Of a stretch of DNA of 5,422 nucleotides, positions 1 through 5,422 are shown in pieces. Every line of letters begins with the position of its first letter. Position 1 is the stretch's first letter. This DNA is from Chitinophagales bacterium (lineage in GTDB: Bacteria; Bacteroidota; Bacteroidia; Chitinophagales; UBA10324), in NCBI GenBank assembly GCA_026786335.1, contig JAJAYG010000289.1, positions 1-5,422 of the forward strand, given 5' to 3'. Under the pieces are notes generated by a model. That model ran no database searches and was not told where the DNA came from. It worked only from the letters and a program-made list of their open reading frames with translations. The position numbers were made by a program, and so were the translations under genes.

Positions 1-1
1 C

Positions 2-925
2 AACAGAAATGCGACTGAAGCTTTAGAAACAGTGATCTATGGTTTGAATTTGAAAGCTGATGATGAAGTAATACTTTCCAAACAAGATTACCCCAACATG
101 ATCAATGCATGGAAGCAACGCGAGCAACGCGACGGAATAAAATTGGTGTGGCTCAACTTTGACTTGCCGAAAGAGAATGATGATTACTTCGTTGACATGT
201 ATGCGAATGCAGTAAACGATAAAACTAAAGTGGCTCATGTAACACACATCATTAACTGGATGGGGCAGATACTGCCGATAAAAAAGATAAGTGATGCAGT
301 AAAGAAAAAAAATTCGAGCATCGAAGTGCTTTCCGATTCTGCTCATTCATTCGGGCATTTCGATTATAAGATTCCCGAACTTGGTTGTGATTATTGGGGC
401 ACCAGTTTGCACAAGTGGATGTGTGCTCCGTTTGGTACTGGTTTGTTATGGGTTAAGAAGGAAAAAATTTCTAACATCTGGCCACTGTTTGCCAATGGAG
501 ATCCGCAAAGTGCTGATATAAGAAAATTTGAGGCGCAGGGAACACGATCATTTCCTGCAGAGGAAGCGATTGGTTATGCGATTGACTTTCACAACATCAT
601 GGGTTCGGCTCGCAAAGAAGCACGCCTGCGTTTCCTAAAAAATTATTGGGCTGAAAAAGTAAAAGACATTCCTAAAGTTCAGTTGCATACTTCACTTAAA
701 GATAATTACTCGTGCGCCATCTGTGGTGTTTCTGTTGACGGAATTGAAATTGCTGATCTCGATTCATTCTTCTTTACCAAATATAAAATTCATGCAGTGG
801 GAATTAACTGGGAAAATATTCATTGCGTTCGGGTAACGCCAAATGTTTATACTTCGCTCAAAGATTTGGATAAGTTGGTTGCTGCGATTAAAGATGCAGC
901 AATGAATGGTCTTCCTGCCAAATAA
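2..925 (+). CDS. PLP-dependent class V aminotransferase, isopenicillin N epimerase-like; 5' end outside window
   Basis: The reading frame is open from base 2 and gives 307 visible residues. The N-terminal part lies outside the window. A GTG at 32 is not the start, because the frame reads NRNATEALETVIYG across it; that is the class V motif that holds the PLP phosphate. Further on, the fragment has SDSAHSFGHFD (the Asp/His pair near the cofactor ring) and GTSLHKWMCAPFGTG, whose Lys at 413-415 is the expected Schiff-base lysine. The HKW-CAP-G-G pattern resembles isopenicillin N epimerase (CefD)-like enzymes more than the cysteine desulfurases NifS/SufS. Members of this fold act as aminotransferases, epimerases, lyases or desulfurases, so the substrate cannot be named. 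The C-terminal small domain (about residues 220-307) appears complete, ending at TAA 923-925. The gene converges on rplT and has no operon partner in view. Family is confident, reaction is not. Confidence 0.88.
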   Translation, partial: NRNATEALETVIYGLNLKADDEVILSKQDYPNMINAWKQREQRDGIKLVWLNFDLPKENDDYFVDMYANAVNDKTKVAHVTHIINWMGQILPIKKISDAVKKKNSSIEVLSDSAHSFGHFDYKIPELGCDYWGTSLHKWMCAPFGTGLLWVKKEKISNIWPLFANGDPQSADIRKFEAQGTRSFPAEEAIGYAIDFHNIMGSARKEARLRFLKNYWAEKVKDIPKVQLHTSLKDNYSCAICGVSVDGIEIADLDSFFFTKYKIHAVGINWENIHCVRVTPNVYTSLKDLDKLVAAIKDAAMNGLPAK

Positions 926-958
926 AAAATCCGCTATCAAACCTTGACAACGGATTTT
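926..958. terminator. Bidirectional intrinsic terminator between the convergent aminotransferase gene and rplT
   Basis: AAAATCCG (926-933) pairs perfectly with CGGATTTT (951-958). Inside this stem TCAA (937-940) pairs with TTGA (944-947) around an ACC loop, leaving a small 3x3 internal loop, so the whole folds as one long hairpin. It begins directly after the aminotransferase stop and lies 21 bp beyond the rplT stop. Read on the minus strand the stem runs into a T-rich tract (TTTTTTATTT), the better terminator of the two directions. On the plus strand only the four Ts of the stem arm follow, so termination of the aminotransferase transcript may be weaker. Seen directly; function inferred. Confidence 0.75.
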
Positions 959-979
959 CAATAAAAGATTTCCGAAAAA

Positions 980-1324
980 TTATTTCACCGAAGCAACAAT
1001 TGCTTTAAATGCAGCAGAATCGTTAGCAGCTAAATCAGCCAATACCTTTCTGTTGAGGGTGATGTTATTTACTTTGAGTTTATTCATGAAAACAGAATAG
1101 GTCATTCCTTCTTCGCGAACTGCAGCGTTAATACGTGCAATCCAGAGATAGCGGTAATCGCGTTTCTTTTGCTTGCGACCGGCGTAAGCGTATTGCATTG
1201 CTTTATCAATGGCATTCTTAGCTACCGTCCAAACGTTTTTGCGTTTGCTGTAGAAACCTTTCGACTGTTTTAATACGCGCTTTCTGCGGGCGCGACTGGC
1301 AACATGATTTACTGAACGTGGCAT
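980..1324 (-). CDS. rplT: 50S ribosomal protein L20
   Basis: This is large-subunit protein L20, an early-assembly 23S rRNA-binding protein. In E. coli and Bacillus it also represses its own operon. The 114 residues match the family's usual length (about 114-118). The basic N-terminal extension ([19 protein letters not shown], then [10 protein letters not shown]) is followed by the L20 signature around residues 51-68 ([16 protein letters not shown]) and a C-terminal globular part ([19 protein letters not shown]). The start is ATG at 1322-1324. The bases just upstream read TTTAAAGCA with no GGAGG-like site, much like the rpmI start. It lies 19 nt after the rpmI stop with no promoter-like element in between, so the two are almost certainly cotranscribed and probably translated in succession. 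It is the last gene of the minus-strand block and is followed by the hairpin at 926-958. Nothing unusual is seen in the protein. Confidence 0.98.
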   Translation of the reverse strand: MPRSVNHVASRARRKRVLKQSKGFYSKRKNVWTVAKNAIDKAMQYAYAGRKQKKRDYRYLWIARINAAVREEGMTYSVFMNKLKVNNITLNRKVLADLAANDSAAFKAIVASVK

Positions 1325-1343
1325 TGCTTTAAATTTTTGATAC

Positions 1344-1538
1344 TTAGATTAACAACATTTTCTTAACGCGCTTCATATCGCTGCTACTCACGATAACTGT
1401 TTTGCCCAATTGCTTCTTGCGGTCATGTTCCTTTTTAGTTAGAATATGGCGCTTAAAAGCTTTTTTGCGCTTTACTTTTCCAGTGCCTGTAAGCTTAAAT
1501 CGCTTCTTAGCACTGGAATTGGTTTTCATTTTAGGCAT
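1344..1538 (-). CDS. rpmI: 50S ribosomal protein L35
   Basis: This is large-subunit protein L35, a small, very basic rRNA-binding protein. The 64-residue product has the full family pattern: [20 protein letters not shown] at residues 1-20, then the Lys/Arg-rich [16 protein letters not shown] segment (21-36) and a C-terminal helix with [13 protein letters not shown]. Length is normal for L35 (about 64-66). The start is ATG at 1536-1538, preceded by an AT-rich TTAAAATTTTAAGCA leader without a Shine-Dalgarno site. It is separated from infC by 74 bp holding a strong Bacteroidota-type promoter, and from rplT by 19 nt. In E. coli, L20 represses this gene through an mRNA structure reaching upstream; no comparable long structured leader is evident here. 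Confidence 0.98.
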   Translation of the reverse strand: MPKMKTNSSAKKRFKLTGTGKVKRKKAFKRHILTKKEHDRKKQLGKTVIVSSSDMKRVKKMLLI

Positions 1539-1560
1539 TGCTTAAAATTTTAAGGGACGG

Positions 1561-1591
1561 CAAAGATAATGCTATGAAGCACATCTCCAAA
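1561..1591 (-). promoter_or_regulatory. Bacteroidota-type promoter driving rpmI-rplT
   Basis: On the minus strand the sequence reads TTTG (1591-1588), a 19-nt spacer, then TATCTTTG (1568-1561). This is an exact match to the Bacteroidota primary sigma-factor pattern: TTTG near -33 and TAnnTTTG near -7. The expected transcription start is around 1555-1558, giving a short leader of roughly 18-20 nt before the rpmI ATG. It lies wholly in the 74-bp infC-rpmI gap, so it would add transcription of the two ribosomal protein genes to any read-through from infC. Sequence match is direct; activity is inferred. Confidence 0.8.
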
Positions 1592-1612
1592 TCAATAACT
1601 CGTAATCTGGTT

Positions 1613-2161
1613 TTATGATTTTTTTGGCTTAGGATTTACCAGCACCCACATGCGGTTTCCTTCTTGCTTTGGGAGATTTTCAGCTATGCCTGCATCTTTA
1701 AGGCGCTCGATAAATTTTAGCAAGAGTAATTCACCACGGTCTTTAAATAAAATTGTTCTCCCTCTGAATTGCACATAAGCCTTCACTTTGGCTCCTTCTT
1801 TTAAAAAGTTTTCGGCATGGCGAGATTTAAAATCGAAATCATGTTCATCGGTATTCGGGGTAAAACGAATTTCTTTGGTAACATTTTTTACCTGTTTAGC
1901 TTTCTGTTCTTTTTCTTTTTTCTTTTTATCGTACAAAAATTTATTGTAGTCAACGATGCGGCATACTGGTGGATCTGCTGCTGCGGCAATTTCAACAAGA
2001 TCGAGACCTTGTTCTTCTGCCATGCGAAGGGCTTCGCGAATTGAAAATACACCGGGTTCAATATTGTCGCCAACCATGCGAACTTGTGGTGCAGTGATAA
2101 GGTTGTTGATTTTGTGTTCGAGTTCTCTTTTAAAGGGTTTTCTCCAGTTTGCTAATGCCAA
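1613..2161 (-). CDS. infC: Translation initiation factor IF-3, with non-AUG (TTG) start
   Basis: IF3 binds the 30S subunit, keeps it apart from 50S and checks the initiator tRNA and start codon. The 182 residues match the usual length (about 180). The N-domain runs to about residue 78, with VRMVGDNIEPGVFSIREALRMAEEQGLDLVEIA and PPVCRIVDYNKF. A Lys/Glu-rich linker (79-92) follows, then the C-domain (about 93-178) with KEIRFTPNTDEHDFDFKSRHAENFLKEG, VQFRGR and the late EGNRMWVLVNPK. The start is taken as TTG at 2161-2159. Upstream, the frame stops at TAA (2179-2177). The only earlier-than-core start-like codon is this TTG, and the first in-frame ATG is codon 29, inside conserved sequence. The resulting MALANWRKPFKR N-terminus resembles those I recall for Bacteroidota IF3. 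The start is preceded by CAAAGCA, like the rpmI and rplT starts. infC lies 76 bp downstream of a secreted-protein gene rather than directly behind thrS. Confidence 0.96.
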   Translation of the reverse strand: MALANWRKPFKRELEHKINNLITAPQVRMVGDNIEPGVFSIREALRMAEEQGLDLVEIAAAADPPVCRIVDYNKFLYDKKKKEKEQKAKQVKNVTKEIRFTPNTDEHDFDFKSRHAENFLKEGAKVKAYVQFRGRTILFKDRGELLLLKFIERLKDAGIAENLPKQEGNRMWVLVNPKPKKS

Positions 2162-2237
2162 TGCTTTGAGTTTTTGTTAATAATGATTTTGAGTTAAAGA
2201 TCTTTTTTATTGAGGTAAATAATTTTGTGAAAGGTAT

Positions 2238-3914
2238 TCATTTAAGCACGATAATTTTTTTGAAACCAACGATTTGGTTTTCATTAATCACCTGAAGGAA
2301 ATAGACTCCCGGGTGATTTATTTCAGTTGTAACTATCGGCTGGTTGATTGAAGTAATCCCGAATACTTTTTTGCCTTCGGTATTTACGAAGACGAACTGT
2401 GTTGAAGATTGTTGCAATATTAATGGAAGTTGAATGGAAATATTTCCTGAAGTAGGATTTGGAAAAATACTCAATTCATTTCCCGAAACAACTAAATTAT
2501 TGCTGCTTACAAAAAGATCTGCGAGTGTAAACCAACTTTCATTTCCATCATACTGATCTATATTTCCGTTTGCATGCTTATCATAAGCAGTAACTCCAAT
2601 GGCATCACTCGCATTAGCCCAGGTGATTTCAATCGTAGTATCGGTGCCTGCATCTGTTACATTTGAAAAAGAGTAACCGGTGGTTGTTCCATAATAAACC
2701 TTGTACCCCTTAAGGTCGGCATCAATATTTTTTCTCCAGGTTACTTTTATTTTTCCGTTCATCAAATCTTCTTTGATAACTCCGGTTGGCGGAATTACGG
2801 GGGCTGTAGTATCGGGTAATAAATTGAAGGGTACAAATTTAATTGTGCAAAGTGTGCCGTCGTTTGCAGCATCTTTAATAATAGACGCAATGAATGCGCT
2901 GTCACTTGATCCCCAATAATTATCAGCAGCAATTGAGGTTTCTCCAATATTACTTGAGGCAACCATTTCCATCTCTATTCCCGAATTACTGTTTATATTA
3001 TTGAAGATACTGTTGTTATGAAATGAAATAGAAGAACTGCTATTTAAAAATGTTTCAGATTCAATGGAGTTTCTGTAAAAAGTATTTTGGTAAATCGCAG
3101 ACTTACTAAGTTTGAAATAGCTTGCTGATTGAACAATAAAATTATCTACGAATGTATTGTTGTAAAACTGGCAAGAATCAGTGAAACTGAATGCTTGAGT
3201 GAAAACAAAGCTATTCTTTACAAAAATGTTATTGTAAATTTTAAGGTTTTTATTAGAACTCATAATCCCTGATGAACTTGAAACAGCATTATCGTAAAAC
3301 AGATTGTTATGGATAATTGAATTCTGGCTTACCTTAATCATTGATCCACTATTTGCGTCAGCAGAATTCTCTCTGAAATTACAATTAGATATTTGAGATC
3401 CTGAACTTCCGCTTAAGCCACAGTTACTTGAAAAGAAGGTGCAGTAATCGCATCCAATACTGTTTTCAGATTTAACAGTTACATAAGTTCCAACCGCCGA
3501 AGCATATTTATTAAATGTGCCCGCATACGAAAAATAACAATACTTAAAAAAACAGCCTGATTGATCACTGAAATTGTATGCAACAGAAGTGGTGCTGAGA
3601 TAAATGCCTGCCCATGAATAACCGGTAGGAGAAATAACATTGGGTTCAAAATAAATAAGGTTGCTTGCGTCGCCAATAGCTCTTATGGTTCCGTTTACAA
3701 CCAACGCTTTTGAGCTATCAAATTTAATTGTTACACCTGCATTAATTGTTAAGGTGATATTTTGATCAACAAAAACATCATCAGTAACTATGTAGGGGCT
3801 GCCTGCTAAATCCCATGTTGTGTTGAAAGAGATGTTGCCGCTTACGTTAGTTGCATGCAGTTTCAAAAACGCACCGGTAATAAAAAAAATAATAACAGTT
3901 AAAAGATACTTCAT
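2238..3914 (-). CDS. Secreted right-handed beta-helix protein with FN3-like module and T9SS type A sorting domain
   Basis: This is a predicted extracellular or cell-surface protein of 558 residues; its specific function is unknown. The start is ATG 3914-3912, which places a signal peptide at residues 1-21 (MKYLLTVIIFFITGAFLKLHA). An upstream in-frame TTG at 3995 would put extra sequence before it and is disfavoured. Residues about 25-335 form a parallel beta-helix. Six successive rungs end in Asn at residues 183, 209, 234, 258, 282 and 306, with cores such as IYNNIFVKN, FYNNTFVDN and IYQNTFYRN at a 24-26 residue period. The helix closes with DNYWGSS (332-338), common at the end of NosD-like helices. 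An FN3-like domain follows (about 370-460; KVTWRKN-D-DLKGYKVYYGT). The end (about 481-558) is a T9SS type A sorting domain: ELSIFPNPTSG, then GVYFLQVINENQIVGFKKIIVLK. Eight Cys lie in the mature protein, six of them between 121 and 178. Such helices occur in polysaccharide-active enzymes and adhesins; no catalytic set is recognisable. It interrupts thrS-infC. Confidence 0.92.
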   Translation of the reverse strand: MKYLLTVIIFFITGAFLKLHATNVSGNISFNTTWDLAGSPYIVTDDVFVDQNITLTINAGVTIKFDSSKALVVNGTIRAIGDASNLIYFEPNVISPTGYSWAGIYLSTTSVAYNFSDQSGCFFKYCYFSYAGTFNKYASAVGTYVTVKSENSIGCDYCTFFSSNCGLSGSSGSQISNCNFRENSADANSGSMIKVSQNSIIHNNLFYDNAVSSSSGIMSSNKNLKIYNNIFVKNSFVFTQAFSFTDSCQFYNNTFVDNFIVQSASYFKLSKSAIYQNTFYRNSIESETFLNSSSSISFHNNSIFNNINSNSGIEMEMVASSNIGETSIAADNYWGSSDSAFIASIIKDAANDGTLCTIKFVPFNLLPDTTAPVIPPTGVIKEDLMNGKIKVTWRKNIDADLKGYKVYYGTTTGYSFSNVTDAGTDTTIEITWANASDAIGVTAYDKHANGNIDQYDGNESWFTLADLFVSSNNLVVSGNELSIFPNPTSGNISIQLPLILQQSSTQFVFVNTEGKKVFGITSINQPIVTTEINHPGVYFLQVINENQIVGFKKIIVLK

Positions 3915-3971
3915 TGAATTTTGATATGAATATGATAAGAGATTACTAATGCATAAAGCTATTGTGATAAA

Positions 3972-3979
3972 CAAAAGTA
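3972..3979 (-). promoter_or_regulatory. Candidate -7 element for the beta-helix gene
   Basis: TACTTTTG on the minus strand matches the Bacteroidota -7 consensus TAnnTTTG exactly. It would start transcription near 3968, giving a leader of about 50-55 nt before the ATG at 3914. The -33 partner is poor: the nearest TTTG-like run (TTTTTTG, ending at 4004) is 24 nt upstream instead of about 19-20, so this is a weaker candidate than the rpmI promoter. It lies in the 121-bp gap after thrS, downstream of a terminator-like hairpin, as expected for a separate transcription unit. Confidence 0.45.
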
Positions 3980-4004
3980 TAAATTCTATCGGCAATCAGT
4001 GCGC

Positions 4005-4027
4005 AAAAAATATTTCTTGCAAAGAAA
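4005..4027 (-). terminator. Weak intrinsic terminator candidate after thrS
   Basis: On the minus strand TTTCTT (4027-4022), a TGC loop and AAGAAA (4018-4013) form a 6-bp stem. TA and six Ts (4010-4005) follow. It lies 9 nt past the thrS stop codon. The stem has only one G-C pair, so by itself it would be a poor terminator. Position and T-run favour the call, stem strength argues against it. Confidence 0.35.
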
Positions 4028-4035
4028 AAATGTAA

Positions 4036-5422
4036 TCAAGGAATCATGGCGAGTTGAGAAAGCAGATTTATAAATTCAGGTGCTTCCATTTGACCCTTGT
4101 CACCTTCGCCATGTTTTCTCACCGATACTTTGTTTTCCTGTTGTTCTTTATCACCAATTACAATCATGTAAGGAGTTTTTGAAACTTCGGCATCCCGAAT
4201 TTTTTTGCCGATCTTTTCACTGCTTTCATCGAGCAGTGCACGAATGCGCAACTTTTTTAGTTGTGCCAGCAGTTGATTTGCATAATCCAAATGGCGGTCG
4301 GCAATAGGCAGAATTGCAACTTGAGTAGGTGCTAACCAAACAGGAAAATTTCCTGCATAATGTTCAATTAGAAAACCAATAAATCTTTCATGCGTTCCTA
4401 ATGGAGCACGGTGAATAATTATAGGTACCTCGGGCTGATTGTTTTTGTTTTGAAATGTTAAACCAAAACTCAATGGCTGCGCAAAATCAACTTGATTGGT
4501 TGCGAGCGTGAATTCTTTTCCAATAATACTCCACACCTGCACATCGATCTTTGGTCCATAGAACGCTGCTTCATCTTCCACCTCAACAAAAGGAATATTT
4601 GCTTCAACCAAAACTTTGCGCACCATGTCTTCTGTCTTTTTCCAGAGAGCCGGTTCATTCACATATTTCTGTCCGAGTTTGGCAGGATCATGTTTTGAAA
4701 AGCGCATCACATATTTTTCAATTCCAAAAATTTTAAAATAATGCAGGTACATATCATTTACTGCTTTAAACTCTTGAGCAAATTGTTCTTCGCTGCAATA
4801 AATATGTGCATCATTCATTTGCATTGATCGCACACGCATAAGCCCCATTAACTCTCCCGATTGTTCATAACGGTAACACGTTCCATACTCGGCAAATCGC
4901 AATGGTAAATTTTTATAACTGCGTGGCAGTGCACCATAAATTTTATGATGATGTGGGCAATTCATTGGTTTTAAATAATACTTCTGTCCGTCAATATCCA
5001 TTGAAGGAAACATAGAATCTTTATAGTAAGGAAGATGCCCGCTCTTGAGATACATGCTTTCTTTGGCAAGATGAGGTGACTTTACTCTTAGGTATCCTGC
5101 ATCCTCTTCTGTCTTCTTTGCAAGCGCTTCAAGCTGCTCAATAATTATTGCACCATTTGGTAACCACAAAGGAAGACCGGGGCCCACTTCATCATCGAAA
5201 GTAAATATCTCCATCTCCTTCCCGATTTTTCTGTGGTCGCGTTTTTTTGCTTCTTCCACCATCAATAAATAATCATCGAGTTCTTTTTGTTTTGGAAATG
5301 AAATGCCGTAGATGCGCGTGAGTTGTTTATTCTTTTCATTTCCTTTCCAATAAGCTCCTGCAATAGAAGTGAGCTTTACTGCTTTTATAAATCCGGTGTT
5401 TGGAATATGCGGGCCACGGCAG
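4036..5422 (-). CDS. thrS: Threonyl-tRNA synthetase, N-terminus outside window
   Basis: ThrRS charges tRNA-Thr with threonine in the cytoplasm. The frame is open to the right edge, giving 461 visible residues of an expected 640 or so. The TGS domain and most of the editing domain are missing. An ATG at 5265 is internal: the frame upstream reads CRGPHIPNTGFIKAVKLTSIAGAYWKG, the end of the editing (SAD) domain and start of the catalytic domain. CRGPH carries the Cys and His of the editing site (E. coli C182/H186). The three zinc ligands are present at fragment residues C155 (MNCPHH), H206 (NDAH) and H337 (IIHRAPLG). Motif 2 is TCYRYEQSGELMGLMRVRS with its Arg, and motif 3 is LGTHERF. The HGTP anticodon-binding domain covers about residues 355-461 and ends at TGA 4038-4036. 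In the loop after motif 2, MQMNDAH stands where E. coli has FTQDDAH. The gene begins the cluster thrS - (secreted protein) - infC - rpmI - rplT. Confidence 0.97.
   Translation of the reverse strand, partial: CRGPHIPNTGFIKAVKLTSIAGAYWKGNEKNKQLTRIYGISFPKQKELDDYLLMVEEAKKRDHRKIGKEMEIFTFDDEVGPGLPLWLPNGAIIIEQLEALAKKTEEDAGYLRVKSPHLAKESMYLKSGHLPYYKDSMFPSMDIDGQKYYLKPMNCPHHHKIYGALPRSYKNLPLRFAEYGTCYRYEQSGELMGLMRVRSMQMNDAHIYCSEEQFAQEFKAVNDMYLHYFKIFGIEKYVMRFSKHDPAKLGQKYVNEPALWKKTEDMVRKVLVEANIPFVEVEDEAAFYGPKIDVQVWSIIGKEFTLATNQVDFAQPLSFGLTFQNKNNQPEVPIIIHRAPLGTHERFIGFLIEHYAGNFPVWLAPTQVAILPIADRHLDYANQLLAQLKKLRIRALLDESSEKIGKKIRDAEVSKTPYMIVIGDKEQQENKVSVRKHGEGDKGQMEAPEFINLLSQLAMIP

Noticed and set aside
32..34. 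GTG as the start of the aminotransferase
   Set aside because: The frame is open to the left edge and encodes the conserved RNATEA cofactor-binding motif upstream of this codon, so the gene is truncated by the window rather than starting here.
23..346. 107-residue minus-strand open frame opposite the aminotransferase gene
   Set aside because: It lies entirely antisense to a well-conserved coding region, is rich in residues expected from antisense reading, and shows no family motif.
1905..1935. A-rich runs in the infC linker as a programmed slippage site
   Set aside because: The runs encode the Lys-rich linker normal for IF3, and the frame continues into the intact C-domain without need for a shift.
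2203..2212. AAAGATCTTT palindrome between the beta-helix gene and infC as a terminator
   Set aside because: It is a self-complementary 10-mer with no room for a loop and has no following T-run on the minus strand; a terminator role is not supported.
2229..2236. TACCTTTC as a promoter -7 element for infC
   Set aside because: It has one mismatch to TAnnTTTG at the last, conserved G and no TTTG at about 19-20 nt upstream; too weak to list as a promoter.
3912..3995. TTG at 3995 as the start of the beta-helix protein
   Set aside because: It would add 27 residues ahead of an ideal signal peptide that begins with ATG at 3914. The extra stretch also overlaps the TACTTTTG promoter candidate.
4492..4736. 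Plus-strand open frames of 61-68 residues opposite thrS
   Set aside because: They overlap each other in different frames, are antisense to conserved catalytic-domain sequence, and show no start context or family signal.
5263..5265. ATG at 5265 as the start of thrS
   Set aside because: Codons upstream to the window edge encode conserved ThrRS sequence (CRGPH, IPNTGFIKA, LTSIAGAYWKG), so the gene continues off the right edge.

Overview
The window is a chromosomal segment from a member of the Bacteroidota. The evidence is a secreted protein with a C-terminal type IX secretion (Por) sorting domain, promoter-like TAnnTTTG elements in place of TATAAT, AT-rich starts without a clear Shine-Dalgarno sequence, and the sequence character of ThrRS, IF3, L20 and L35. 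The order within the phylum is not settled; a Chitinophagales/Sphingobacteriales-like lineage is a guess. Genes fill nearly everything: the longest gap between genes is 121 bp, so no stretch over 300 bp lacks a gene.

Layout. At the left edge (2-925, + strand) lies the C-terminal part of a PLP-dependent class V aminotransferase of the isopenicillin N epimerase-like (CefD-like) type. It converges on the rest of the window, which is all on the minus strand. A hairpin at 926-958 sits in the convergent gap and can end transcripts from both sides. Read in its direction of transcription (right to left), the minus-strand block is thrS (threonyl-tRNA synthetase, N-terminus outside the window), a 558-residue secreted parallel beta-helix/FN3-like/T9SS protein, infC (IF3), rpmI (L35) and rplT (L20).

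Function and regulation. thrS-infC-rpmI-rplT is a widely conserved translation cluster. Here an unrelated surface or secreted-protein gene sits between thrS and infC. A weak terminator-like hairpin after thrS and a TAnnTTTG element in front of the beta-helix gene suggest it is transcribed separately from thrS. No convincing terminator follows it, so infC may be reached by read-through. infC lacks any in-frame ATG before its conserved core and appears to start at TTG, which recalls the AUU start of E. coli infC and its autoregulation. A textbook Bacteroidota promoter (TTTG-N19-TATCTTTG) lies between infC and rpmI, so the two ribosomal protein genes can be made independently of infC.

I see no mobile element, CRISPR array, RNA gene or clearly new multi-gene system. 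The points most worth a second look are the inserted beta-helix gene, the non-AUG infC start, the internal rpmI promoter, and a substituted active-site loop in ThrRS.
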